A DNA stretch of 31,390 bases from Collinsella sp. (GTDB lineage: Bacteria > Actinomycetota > Coriobacteriia > Coriobacteriales > Coriobacteriaceae): positions 1 to 31,390 of the forward strand of contig JAUMMZ010000034.1 of NCBI GenBank assembly GCA_031296755.1, read 5' to 3'. Of this stretch, positions 15,868 through 24,264 are shown piece by piece; position 1 is the stretch's first letter; each line of letters opens with the position of its first letter. Under the pieces are notes generated by a model. The model was not told the origin of the DNA, ran no database searches, and saw only the letters and a list, made by a program, of their open reading frames with translations. Made by a program: the position numbers and the translations under genes.

Positions 15868-17343
15868 CTATTTCTTATTACGCATCTGCGCTTCCATTTG
15901 ACGCAGCAGGTCCATATCGGACTTGGGGCCGCCCGTTCCCAGGCCGCCCATGCCGCCCAGCCCCATGGCATCCAAACCGGGAATATTGGGCATGCGCATC
16001 TTTTTGCCCTTCTTACCCTTCTTGCCCTTCTTACCGCCGGCCTGCGCCTGATTGGCCATCGTGCGCATGCGGCCCATCATCTTATTCATCTCGCCCCACT
16101 GCTTCATAAGGCTATTGACCTCGGTGGGGGTCACGCCGGCGCCCTTGGCAATGCGGGCACGGCGCTGGCCGTTGATGATGGAGGGGCGAAGGCGCTCCTC
16201 CTTGGTCATCGACATGATGATGGCCTCGTTCTTATCGAAGATACCTTCGTCCAGGTTGCCACCCATCTGGTTAAGCGCACGCTGGCCACCGGGGAGCATG
16301 CCCAGAATGCCCTTCATGCCGCCCATCTTCTTGACGGCCTTCATCTGGTCGAGCATGTCGTTCATGGTGAAGCCCTCGCGCAGCATGCGCTCGGCAGCCT
16401 CGAGCTGCTCGGCGTCGGCCGCCTCCTGGGCCTTCTCGATGATGCCGACAACGTCACCCATACCCAGAATGCGCTTGGCCATACGATCGGGGTAGAACGG
16501 CTCCAGCGAATCGGGCTTCTCGCCCATGCTCACAAACTTGATGGGCTTGCCGGTCACCTGGCGCACGGAAAGCGCGCCGCCGCCACGGGCGTCGCCATCG
16601 AGCTTGGAGATGATCACGCCGTCAAAGTCGGTGCGCTCGGCGAAGGTCGAGACGACGTTGACGATATCCTGGCCGGTCATGGCATCGACGACCATCAGCA
16701 CCTGATCGGGCTTGACGGCCTTCTTGATGTCCACGGCCTCCTGCATCATCTGTTCGTCGATCTGAAGACGTCCGGCGGTATCGACGATGACCACGTCGCG
16801 CAGGTGATCGACGGCCTCCTGGATGGCGCCCTTGGCGATATCGACCGGGTGCGCACCGTCGCCGCGGAAGACCGGTACGCCGATCTCGCCACCGAGCGTG
16901 GCCAGCTGGTCGGCAGCAGCGGGACGGTAGACGTCGCACGCGGCGAGCAACGGCGAGCGGCCCTGCTTCTTGAGCAGGTAGGCCAGCTTTACGGCCGCCG
17001 TGGTCTTACCGGAGCCCTGCAGGCCCACGAGCATGATGACGTTGGGAATACGGTTACTAAAGACGAGCTTGCTCTCGGTGGAGCCGAGCATCTCGGTGAG
17101 CTCGTCGAGCACAATCTTGACGACGTTTTGCGCCGGCGACAGCGACTCCATGACCTCGGCGGTCATGCAGCGCTCCTTGGTCTTGGCGACGAACTCCTTG
17201 ACGACCTTAAAGTTAACGTCGGCCTCGAGCAGCGCCATGCGAATATCGCGCATGGCCGAAGTAATATCGGCCTCGGTCAGCTTGCCCTTGCCGCGCAGGC
17301 GGTCAAATGTGTCGTTGAGGCGATCGCTCAGGGAATCAAACAC
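15868..17343 (-). CDS. ffh: Signal recognition particle protein Ffh (SRP54)
   Basis: Ffh binds SRP RNA and signal sequences and delivers ribosomes to FtsY at the membrane. The 491 residues contain an N-domain four-helix bundle (1-90), the GTPase G1 GLQGSGKTT (107-115), DTAGRLQ (G3), TKLDGDARGGGAL (G4 region) and a methionine-rich M domain from about residue 300. The tail has a run of GKK repeats and a Gly/Met-rich stretch before a short acidic/basic end. GTG 17343 has AAGGAG six bases upstream. It follows ftsY by ten bases and is the last gene of the long cluster; ylxM, which often lies between them, is absent. Confidence 0.96.
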   Translation of the reverse strand: MFDSLSDRLNDTFDRLRGKGKLTEADITSAMRDIRMALLEADVNFKVVKEFVAKTKERCMTAEVMESLSPAQNVVKIVLDELTEMLGSTESKLVFSNRIPNVIMLVGLQGSGKTTAAVKLAYLLKKQGRSPLLAACDVYRPAAADQLATLGGEIGVPVFRGDGAHPVDIAKGAIQEAVDHLRDVVIVDTAGRLQIDEQMMQEAVDIKKAVKPDQVLMVVDAMTGQDIVNVVSTFAERTDFDGVIISKLDGDARGGGALSVRQVTGKPIKFVSMGEKPDSLEPFYPDRMAKRILGMGDVVGIIEKAQEAADAEQLEAAERMLREGFTMNDMLDQMKAVKKMGGMKGILGMLPGGQRALNQMGGNLDEGIFDKNEAIIMSMTKEERLRPSIINGQRRARIAKGAGVTPTEVNSLMKQWGEMNKMMGRMRTMANQAQAGGKKGKKGKKGKKMRMPNIPGLDAMGLGGMGGLGTGGPKSDMDLLRQMEAQMRNKK

Positions 17344-17353
17344 TAGTCACTCC

Positions 17354-18271
17354 TTAATTGGACTCGCCCACCAGGGCGCGGCAGAAATCTTTGGCATTGA
17401 ACTCCTGCAGGTCATCGACCTGCTCGCCCACGCCCACGCGCAGGATCGGGAGCTTGAGTTTCTCGGCCACGGCCATGGCGATACCGCCCTTAGCCGTGCC
17501 GTCGAGCTTAGTCATGATAATACCGTCCAGGCCCAGCGCCTCGTTAAACTCGAGCGCCTGGTTCAGACCGTTTTGACCCGTCGCGGCGTCGATCACAAGC
17601 ACGACCGAAACCGGCATGGGACCGGCGGCCATATTGGCGGCGCGCTTACGCGTCACGTTAACCACCTTGGCAAGCTCGCGCATGAGCTCAGGGCTCGTGT
17701 GCAGACGGCCGGCGGTATCGATAAGCACCAGGTCGCTGCCGCGCTTATCGGCCTCGTCGAGCACGTCATAGCACACGCTCGCCGGATCGGAGCCGCGGTC
17801 ACGCTTGATAACCGGTACGCCAGCGCGCTGGCCCCACACATCGAGCTGCTCGATAGCGGCGGCGCGGAAGGTGTCGGCCGAACCGATCACCACGTTCTTG
17901 CCGCGGGCGGCCATGGCGCTCGCGATCTTGCCGACCGTAGTGGTCTTGCCGGCACCGTTAATGCCCACAAACAGCACGCAGCTCGGCGTATCGGAAAACG
18001 GATCGCGCTCGATGGGCACAAAGTGCTGCTCGAGCTGCTCGGCCAGGGCACGACGAAGCTGCGGAGCGGTCTTGAGGTTCTTCTTGGCCGCGGCGTCACG
18101 CAGGTCATCGGAGACCTGAATGGCGATCTCGGCACCCATGTCACCCATGACGAGGGTGTCCTCTAAGTCCTCCCAAAAATCCTCGTCGACCTCGCCGCCA
18201 AAGTAAAAGACCTCGTTGAGGGCCTCGCGACTGCGCTCAAGTCCGCGCGAGAGAGCGTCAAAGAATCCCAT
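17354..18271 (-). CDS. ftsY: Signal recognition particle receptor FtsY
   Basis: FtsY is the membrane-associated GTPase that docks SRP-ribosome complexes. The 305 residues give an NG core only: N domain (1-85), G1 GINGAGKTT (103-111), DTAGRLHT, TKLDGTAKGGIA and the closing GVGEQVDDLQEF. The long acidic A domain of E. coli FtsY is missing, as in many Gram-positives; the first 20 residues (MGFFDALSRGLERSREAL) could form the membrane-binding amphipathic helix. The ATG overlaps the smc stop (TAATG), so translation is probably coupled, and ffh follows directly. Confidence 0.95.
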   Translation of the reverse strand: MGFFDALSRGLERSREALNEVFYFGGEVDEDFWEDLEDTLVMGDMGAEIAIQVSDDLRDAAAKKNLKTAPQLRRALAEQLEQHFVPIERDPFSDTPSCVLFVGINGAGKTTTVGKIASAMAARGKNVVIGSADTFRAAAIEQLDVWGQRAGVPVIKRDRGSDPASVCYDVLDEADKRGSDLVLIDTAGRLHTSPELMRELAKVVNVTRKRAANMAAGPMPVSVVLVIDAATGQNGLNQALEFNEALGLDGIIMTKLDGTAKGGIAMAVAEKLKLPILRVGVGEQVDDLQEFNAKDFCRALVGESN

Positions 18272-21200
18272 TATGCATTCACGACCTTTCCGGTTTCGCG
18301 ATCGAGTTTTTGCGAGACGACGCGACTGACGCCGTCGGCTTGCATCGAGACGCCATAGAGGACGTCAGCGTCCTCCATAGTACGGCGCTGATGCGAAATG
18401 ACCAAGAGCTGCGTATCGGAACGCAACACATCGAGCGCGCCGATGAGCTTGGACAGGTTGGCGTCATCGAGTGCCGCCTCGACCTCGTCCAGCACATAGA
18501 ACGGCACCGTGCGCGTGCGGTACACAGCAAAGAGCAGGGCGAGCGCCGTCAGGCTCTTCTCGCCGCCCGACATGAGCATCATCTTGGTGATGCGCTTGCC
18601 GCGCGGCTGCGCCACGACCTCGATACCCGTCTCGGCAGGATGCTCGGGATCGGTCATCTCCAGATGAGCCTGGCCGCCCGGGAAGAGCATAGCGAAGATC
18701 TCGCGGAAGTTCGCGTCGACCTTCTCAAACGTCACCAGGAAGGCCTTCCGCATCTTGCGATCAATGGCCACCGTGATCTTGGTGAGCGCCTTGCGCGCGC
18801 TCTCCAGATCGGCCAGCTGCTCCTCGATGTAGTCGGCACGGCGCTTGAGCTGCTCGTACTCCTCCATGGCAACTTGGTTAACGGGACCAAGGTTGTTGAT
18901 CTGGCGCACAAGCTGGTTGAGTTCGCGCTCGGCGGCATCGCGGTCCGTGGGCGCCGGAAGCATGAGCGCTGTCTCGAGCACCGTCGTGCCATCGGCGGTA
19001 ATGGCCTTAATGGCGGCCTCTACCTGCACCTCGAGCTTGCCACGCGCGACCTTGAACTCGTTTTGCGTGGCAGAGGCGGTATCGGCTCGCTCCTTAGCGC
19101 GGGCAACCTCTGCCTTGGCATCCTCGATGGTCTTCTTGAGCGAAGCGGAGTCCGCCTCCTCCAGAGAGGCCTGGTCACGCAGGCGCACTGCCCAATCCGA
19201 CGCGCGTTCCAACAGGGCAGAATAGCGTTCGTGCATGGGATCGACGCGCAGGCGCAGCAGCTCGAGCGAGCGCGAGGCCTGGCGTGTTCCGCGGATACGA
19301 CGGTCGATGCCCTCAAGACGATGCTCCAGGTCGGGCACGCGGCCCTTCAGCGAACGCAGACGTTCGCTCGTCTGGGCTAGGCGAACCTTGGCGTCGGCGA
19401 GCTTGCCGGCAGCCTCGGAATCGTCACGGCGAACGCGGTCGAGTTCGTCGTTGGCCTCGGCAATCTGCAAGCCCAGATCGCTTGCCCGCGCGCGGGCCTC
19501 GTCACGCGAACGGGTGAGCTCGTCAACGCGCGGGCGCGCAACGCGAACGGCTTCGGAGGCCTGCTCGCGGCGCTTGGAGATGCGCACGCGCTCGACCTCG
19601 GCATTGTTGGCGCTTTGCTCCAAGCGGCCGATCTCGGAAAGCAGCGAGCGGCGCTCGCCCTCAAGACGGGCGATCTCGCCGGCGACATCGCCCTCAGCGG
19701 CACGCGCTTCCTCAACGGCCGCATTGGCCTCGACGACCTGATCCGACACATGCTCAAACACGGCAGCCAGATCGGGCTCAAGCCCCTCCAGCTCGCGAAT
19801 GCGACGCTTACGCTCCAGAGCACCCGAGGCCTCGCCAGCATCGAGGCCCACGCGCACCAGGCCGCCACAGCTTACGCGGGCGCCATCGGGAGTCACATAG
19901 GTCACACCGTCAACGACCGGCGCCAACAGCGCGGCAGCCAAGTCATCGACCATGTAATAGCCGCCGAGCAGCGCCTCGACGACGGGTCCGTAGCCTGCGC
20001 GCACGGACAGACGATCAACCAGGCGGGTACCGGCAGCGCCCTCAGCGGCGGTAGAGCCGCTCACGCCGCGCGCCACCAGCAGTGCTTCGCCCGAGGCCTT
20101 CTTTTGGTCCAGAGCCGCACGACCGGCACGCTCAAGCGTGGCGGCGTCATCAAACAGCAGCGCATCGATATCGCCGGCGAGCAATTGCTCAACCAGGCCC
20201 TCAAGCTCGCGCGGGGCCTCGAGCACGTCGCCCAGACGACCCAAGACATCGTCGCCCAGCGCACCCACCAGACGGCTCACGAGCGGCGAGCTGTCGGCCA
20301 TGCGGGCATCGAGTTTCTTTTGGCTGGCAAGCTCCGAGCGCACCTCGGATAGCTTGTTGCGCGCCTCACTCTCGCGGGCACGCAGGTCCTTCAGGGCCGC
20401 GCGTGCCGTCTCGGTGGCCTCACGCGCATCAACCTGAGCCTGGCGCGCTTCCTCAAGAGCGCCCTCAAGCTCCTCGGCGCGGTCGCGACGGCTCTCGAGC
20501 GAGGCCATGACCTCCTCGAGCTGCTCGTCAATCTGCTCCAGGCGCGAGGCATACATGTTGTCCTCGACCTCGGCATTGCTCAGCGAGTCCTTCACCTTGG
20601 CAAGCTCGAGCGCGGCGTTATCGGCCACGCGCTGCACATCGCGTTGCTCACGCGTAAGCTGCGAAATCTGATTGTCGAGCGCCACGCGCCGCTCGTGGAG
20701 CTCAGCGGCGGCAGGACCAGCGGCGTCGACGTCCTCCTGGGCCTGCATGTGCGCACCGGTCACTTCCTCAAGCTGCGCACGCGCGTCCTCGAGCTCCTCG
20801 AACACGCGACGTCGCTGATGCTCGGAGCTCGAAATCTGCCCGCGCATGTCAGACAGGCGCGACACCATGTTGTGGCCCTTTTCCTCGAGCAGGCGCATGT
20901 CGGAGTTAATGCGGCCGACCACATCTTGCATATGACGGCGCTGCTCGCCCAGGTCGCCCACAAACAGGCCCTTTTCCTCGAGCATGACCTGAAGCTTCTC
21001 GAGCTCGCGCTCCTTTTCGCCCAAGCGGTACTGCGCAAGCTCCAGCTCGGCGGCGCCTTCCTTGGAACGGCTCTCCAGGTCGTTCCACTGCGACTGCAGC
21101 GAACGCAGCTCGTCGACGGCTAGCATCTGCGTAAGCTCGTTCGCACGCGAGGACAGCTCTTTGTACTTGCGCGCGCGATCGACCTGACGCTCCAACGGTC

Positions 21201-21807
21201 GCAGCTGACGGGCGATTTCCTTATTGATGTCGCGGGCACGCGTCAGGTGCTCGTCCATCGACTTAATCTTTTTGAGCGCACGCTCCTTGCGGCGCTTGTG
21301 CTTGGAGATGCCGGCGGCCTCCTCGATGAGGGCACGGCGCTCCTCAGGGCGGCTCTGCAAGATGGCATCGAGCTTGCCCTGGCTGATGATGGAATGTGTA
21401 TCCTTGCCCAGGCCCGAATCGTGCAAGATGTCCTGAATGTCCATCAGGCGGCACGGGCTCGAGTTGATGAGGTACTCGCTTTCGCCCGAGCGATACATAC
21501 GACGGGTGATGGCGACCTCGTCAAAATCGACGGGCAGCATATGGTCCGAGTTATCGAGCACAAGCGTGACCTCGGCGACACCCACCGGCTTGCGCGCTGA
21601 CGAGCCCGAGAAGATGACATCCTCCATGGCCTGGCCGCGCAGCTGCTTGGCGCTCTGCTCGCCCAGGACCCACAGAATCGAGTCAGAGATGTTCGATTTT
21701 CCCGAGCCGTTGGGACCGACGATGACGGTCAGGCCCGGCTCAAACGTCATATGGGCGCGGTCGGCAAACGACTTGAACCCTTTGAGCGTGAGGGACTTGA
21801 GATACAC
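18271..21807 (-). CDS. smc: Chromosome segregation ATPase SMC
   Basis: SMC forms the condensin-like ring that organises the chromosome. The 1178-residue protein has Walker A GPNGSGKSNI (31-40), a long first coiled coil, a hinge near residues 500-660 including glycine-rich turns (LVARGVSGSTAAEG, VTYVTPDGARVSCGG), a second coiled coil, and the C-terminal ABC signature LMSGGEKSLTAL with Walker B VPFYVLDEVEAALDD. Length is normal. The GTG start has AGGA three bases upstream, ten bases after rnc. The kleisin partners ScpA/ScpB are not in the window. Confidence 0.96.
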   Translation of the reverse strand: MYLKSLTLKGFKSFADRAHMTFEPGLTVIVGPNGSGKSNISDSILWVLGEQSAKQLRGQAMEDVIFSGSSARKPVGVAEVTLVLDNSDHMLPVDFDEVAITRRMYRSGESEYLINSSPCRLMDIQDILHDSGLGKDTHSIISQGKLDAILQSRPEERRALIEEAAGISKHKRRKERALKKIKSMDEHLTRARDINKEIARQLRPLERQVDRARKYKELSSRANELTQMLAVDELRSLQSQWNDLESRSKEGAAELELAQYRLGEKERELEKLQVMLEEKGLFVGDLGEQRRHMQDVVGRINSDMRLLEEKGHNMVSRLSDMRGQISSSEHQRRRVFEELEDARAQLEEVTGAHMQAQEDVDAAGPAAAELHERRVALDNQISQLTREQRDVQRVADNAALELAKVKDSLSNAEVEDNMYASRLEQIDEQLEEVMASLESRRDRAEELEGALEEARQAQVDAREATETARAALKDLRARESEARNKLSEVRSELASQKKLDARMADSSPLVSRLVGALGDDVLGRLGDVLEAPRELEGLVEQLLAGDIDALLFDDAATLERAGRAALDQKKASGEALLVARGVSGSTAAEGAAGTRLVDRLSVRAGYGPVVEALLGGYYMVDDLAAALLAPVVDGVTYVTPDGARVSCGGLVRVGLDAGEASGALERKRRIRELEGLEPDLAAVFEHVSDQVVEANAAVEEARAAEGDVAGEIARLEGERRSLLSEIGRLEQSANNAEVERVRISKRREQASEAVRVARPRVDELTRSRDEARARASDLGLQIAEANDELDRVRRDDSEAAGKLADAKVRLAQTSERLRSLKGRVPDLEHRLEGIDRRIRGTRQASRSLELLRLRVDPMHERYSALLERASDWAVRLRDQASLEEADSASLKKTIEDAKAEVARAKERADTASATQNEFKVARGKLEVQVEAAIKAITADGTTVLETALMLPAPTDRDAAERELNQLVRQINNLGPVNQVAMEEYEQLKRRADYIEEQLADLESARKALTKITVAIDRKMRKAFLVTFEKVDANFREIFAMLFPGGQAHLEMTDPEHPAETGIEVVAQPRGKRITKMMLMSGGEKSLTALALLFAVYRTRTVPFYVLDEVEAALDDANLSKLIGALDVLRSDTQLLVISHQRRTMEDADVLYGVSMQADGVSRVVSQKLDRETGKVVNA

Positions 21808-21817
21808 GGTTCCTCGC

Positions 21818-22543
21818 TTACACGTGCTTCTTGTTCAGAATCACGCCGTTGGTGGTGTAACCCATGCGGTCGAGCGCTTCGAGCGCGGCGGCTCCCTCGG
21901 CTTCCTTCTTTGAGGAGCCGGAGCCGCGACCCTGACGAATACCATCGATCAACACCACGGCGGTAAAGGTGGGCGCATGCGCCGGGCCCTCGGAGCCAAC
22001 GAGCTTGTACGCCGGGGGTTCGTGACCGTCGGCTTGCACGCACTCCTGCAAAAACGACTTGGGGTTCGCGGGATGCTCGGCGCGCTCGGAAGCCAAATGC
22101 GGCTTAAGCGTACGATGGATAAACTCCGCCGCAACGTCCCAGCCGGCATCCAGGTACAGTGCGCCCACGAGCGACTCGTAGACGTTCTCGAGCGCCGAAT
22201 GCAGGCCGCGCGCACCGGTACCGGTCTCGGAGGCACCAAAGATGATGATGTCGTCGATGCCCAGCTCGTGAGAAACCTCGGACAGCGTAGCGCCCGAGAC
22301 AAGCGACACCTTCAGGCGCGTGAGCTTGCCCTCGTCAAACTCGGGATAGGACTCAAACAGGGAGCGTGCGACCACAGCACCCAAAATGGAATCGCCCAAG
22401 AACTCAAGGCGCTCATAGCTGGCAGAAACCGGCTGGCCCTCGACTGCCGAGGGATGCGTAAGGGCCGCGCGCAGCAGCACCTTATTATTGAACTCGTGCC
22501 CCAGGATTTCCTGGGCACGCGTAAGTCGTTCGGATAAAGCCAA
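21818..22543 (-). CDS. rnc: Ribonuclease III
   Basis: RNase III cleaves double-stranded RNA, including rRNA precursors. The 241-residue protein has the signature ERLEFLGDS (44-52) holding two metal-binding acidic residues, a second catalytic block ALENVYESLVGALYLD (117-132) and a C-terminal dsRNA-binding domain (about 158-230, ending KKEAEGAAALEAL). In the second block Asn120 occupies the place usually held by Asp, while the essential Glu (Glu123) is kept. It starts at TTG with GGGAGG eight bases upstream, that site lying inside the end of acpP. acpP-rnc-smc is a common order. Confidence 0.94.
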   Translation of the reverse strand: MALSERLTRAQEILGHEFNNKVLLRAALTHPSAVEGQPVSASYERLEFLGDSILGAVVARSLFESYPEFDEGKLTRLKVSLVSGATLSEVSHELGIDDIIIFGASETGTGARGLHSALENVYESLVGALYLDAGWDVAAEFIHRTLKPHLASERAEHPANPKSFLQECVQADGHEPPAYKLVGSEGPAHAPTFTAVVLIDGIRQGRGSGSSKKEAEGAAALEALDRMGYTTNGVILNKKHV

Positions 22544-22546
22544 GAC

Positions 22547-22789
22547 CTAGGCCTCCCTGGCGTTTTCGATCGCGTCGACGGCGTCGGCGACAGAGTTGAG
22601 CGAGAGTAGGGTCTCGTCATCGATCTCGAGGTTGAACTCGTCCTCGATAGCCGTAACCAGCTGCAGGCGCTCGAGCGAGTTGGCATCGAGGTCGTCAAAG
22701 GTGGTCTCCTCGCTAATTTCGGCAACATCGACGCCCAGAACGTCAGCAGCGACCTCGGCGATCTTGTCGAAGATTTCGGAGCGGTCCAT
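22547..22789 (-). CDS. acpP: Acyl carrier protein
   Basis: ACP carries growing acyl chains on 4'-phosphopantetheine. The 80-residue acidic protein (MDRSEIFDKIAEVAADVLGV...) has the prosthetic-group serine at Ser38 in LDANSLERLQLV; the usual Asp before the serine is Asn. IEDEFNLEI is the conserved helix III entry. ATG 22789 has AGAGGA upstream; the longer open frame extending to 23026 has no similarity and crosses the plsX end. It follows plsX and precedes rnc, as in Bacillus, but fabD and fabG are missing between plsX and acpP. Confidence 0.93.
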   Translation of the reverse strand: MDRSEIFDKIAEVAADVLGVDVAEISEETTFDDLDANSLERLQLVTAIEDEFNLEIDDETLLSLNSVADAVDAIENAREA

Positions 22790-22825
22790 AGCGCTTCCTC
22801 TCATAGTGCATGAATACCAAAAGAA

Positions 22826-22847
22826 TGGTACCGCCCGGGCGGTACCA
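22826..22847. promoter_or_regulatory. 22-bp perfect palindrome upstream of acpP
   Basis: TGGTACCGCCC is followed directly by its reverse complement GGGCGGTACCA. It lies 37 bases before the acpP start and just downstream of a TAGAAT -10 candidate. As DNA it looks like an operator; as RNA it could fold into a hairpin (loop CCGG) followed by TTCTTTT, so a plsX terminator is the alternative. Confidence 0.65.
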
Positions 22848-22860
22848 AGACACGGTTCTG

Positions 22861-22866
22861 ATTCTA
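22861..22866 (-). promoter_or_regulatory. Candidate -10 box of acpP
   Basis: TAGAAT on the minus strand, one mismatch from consensus, about 13 bases upstream of the palindrome. No convincing -35 hexamer is seen. Confidence 0.4.
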
Positions 22867-22913
22867 CCCCACGACGTGCACCGCGAAGCACATAACAGCG
22901 CTCTAACTCGCTC

Positions 22914-23933
22914 TTATAAAACGATACCGTCCATAGAGTTGGCGACATTCTCGACCAGCCCGGCGCGCACGGCTTCGGCCGCCGCGAGCGCACCGTTTTT
23001 GACAGCCTCGACCGAGGTGGCACCATGGCCGATCAGGACCACGCCGCGCAGGCCCAAAAGAATCGCGCCGCCCTTGGCGTCGCCCGAAAGTTTGGCTTTA
23101 ATCTCGCGCATCTGCTTTTTGATGAGCAGCGCGGCGATCTTGGTGCCGAGCGAAGACATAAAGGCGCCCTTGAGCTCCTGCAGCAAAAACTTAGCGGCGC
23201 CCTCGGTAGCCTTGAGCGCAATGTTGCCCGACATGCCGTCGGCAACGACGACATCGAAGTTACCCGATGTAATATCGGTGCCCTCGCAGTTTCCCACAAA
23301 ACCGGGGACGGCAGCCTTCATAGCCGGGAAGCACGCCTTGGTAAAGTTGGAGCCCTTTTCGTCCTCGGTACCGTTACCAAGCAGGCCCACGCGGGGATGC
23401 TCGATACCCAAGACGACGCGGGCATAGGCGCTACCCATCTGGGCAAAGCGCACCATGTCGTCGACCTCGACATCGGGGTTGGCGCCCATATCGCACAGCA
23501 CCGTCAGGCCGCCGGCACGGTTGGGCAGCGCATTGGTCAGGCACGGACGCACCGGCTGCTTCTTGCCCTCGGCCATATACCTAAAGGGCGTGACATAGGC
23601 GGTGGCGGCAGCGGTCATGGCACCGGTGGAGCCAGCAGAGAAGAACGCGTCTGCGTTGCCCTTCTTAATGGCACGGCAGGAAAGCACAATCGAAGACTTG
23701 CGCTTGGTCATCACGGCACGAATGGGATCGTCATCCATGGCGATAACGTCGGGAGCCTCCAGGGCTTCGACGCGCGCATGGGAGGCGGCGAAGGGGTTGA
23801 CGATTTCGGCGGGGCCGGCAGCCAGGACCTCGATATCGGGGTCGGCCGCAAGGGCGGCCTCAATACCATCGAGGACAACCTGGGGCTTCTCGTCTCCGCC
23901 CACAACGTCTACACAAACGCGAACGTTACTCAT
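22914..23933 (-). CDS. plsX: Phosphate acyltransferase PlsX
   Basis: PlsX interconverts acyl-ACP and acyl-phosphate, the acyl donor of PlsY in phosphatidic acid synthesis. The 339 residues show VCVDVVGGDEKPQVVLDG at the start, DDDPIRAVMTKRKSSIVL, FFSAGSTGAMTAAA, LCDMGANPDV, LLGNGTEDEKG and FVGNCEGTDITSGNFDVVVADGMSGNIALKATEG, all family blocks. ATG 23933 is preferred because AAGGAG lies seven bases upstream; the ATG two codons earlier touches it. A terminator-like hairpin lies immediately before the ribosome site. With FakA and ACP nearby, it links exogenous and endogenous fatty acids to phospholipid. Confidence 0.95.
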   Translation of the reverse strand: MSNVRVCVDVVGGDEKPQVVLDGIEAALAADPDIEVLAAGPAEIVNPFAASHARVEALEAPDVIAMDDDPIRAVMTKRKSSIVLSCRAIKKGNADAFFSAGSTGAMTAAATAYVTPFRYMAEGKKQPVRPCLTNALPNRAGGLTVLCDMGANPDVEVDDMVRFAQMGSAYARVVLGIEHPRVGLLGNGTEDEKGSNFTKACFPAMKAAVPGFVGNCEGTDITSGNFDVVVADGMSGNIALKATEGAAKFLLQELKGAFMSSLGTKIAALLIKKQMREIKAKLSGDAKGGAILLGLRGVVLIGHGATSVEAVKNGALAAAEAVRAGLVENVANSMDGIVL

Positions 23934-23950
23934 ATACATGCTCCTTATAC

Positions 23951-23980
23951 AAAAATGGCCGACTCATTGAGCCGGCCATT
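23951..23980 (-). terminator. Intrinsic terminator or attenuator between rpmF and plsX
   Basis: On the minus strand AATGGCCG and CGGCCATT form an eight-bp stem followed by TTTTT at 23951-23955. The plsX ribosome site begins only about five bases after the T-run, so the hairpin either ends the yceD-rpmF transcript or controls plsX. Confidence 0.75.
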
Positions 23981-23983
23981 GTG

Positions 23984-23997
23984 GTTCCATTTGGAAC
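23984..23997. repeat. Short inverted repeat before the rpmF/plsX terminator
   Basis: GTTCCA-TT-TGGAAC is a perfect 14-bp inverted repeat immediately upstream of the terminator hairpin on the minus strand. It could be an operator or part of a leader fold. Confidence 0.4.
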
Positions 23998-24020
23998 GGC
24001 ATCGTATCCAGAGTATACAG

Positions 24021-24200
24021 TTACTCGGTAACGATAACCTCGCGGTCCTTGTAGAAACCGCAGCTGGGGCACACGTGGTGCGGGAGCTTGACAGCGCCGC
24101 AACGGGGGCACGTGGACTGAGCCGCAGCCGAGATCTTCATGTTGGCGGAACGACGGGTGTGAGTGCGGATACGACCCTGCTTTTGTTTAGGTACGGGCAT
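24021..24200 (-). CDS. rpmF: 50S ribosomal protein L32
   Basis: The 59-residue protein begins MPVPKQKQGRIRTHTRRSAN, the standard L32 start, and carries two CxxC pairs (CPRC 31-34, CPSC 44-47), so it is the zinc-binding form of L32. It follows yceD by 64 bases, the order found across most bacteria, and is followed by a terminator. AAGGTCAC provides the ribosome site. Confidence 0.95.
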   Translation of the reverse strand: MPVPKQKQGRIRTHTRRSANMKISAAAQSTCPRCGAVKLPHHVCPSCGFYKDREVIVTE

Positions 24201-24264
24201 AGTGACCTTCCTTATGAACTATCCAGTGTGGCGATTACGCGCAAGTAGCGATACTACCACAGTT

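Noticed and set aside
15841..17346. A 501-codon plus-strand frame, and similar long plus-strand frames over ftsH, fakA, plsX and smc
   Set aside because: All mirror well-supported minus-strand genes, are low-complexity Leu/Val/His/Arg-rich and lack ribosome sites or family motifs.
22790..23026. Longer acpP frame reaching 23026
   Set aside because: It overlaps the end of plsX, lacks similarity and bypasses the well-placed ATG and ribosome site at 22789.
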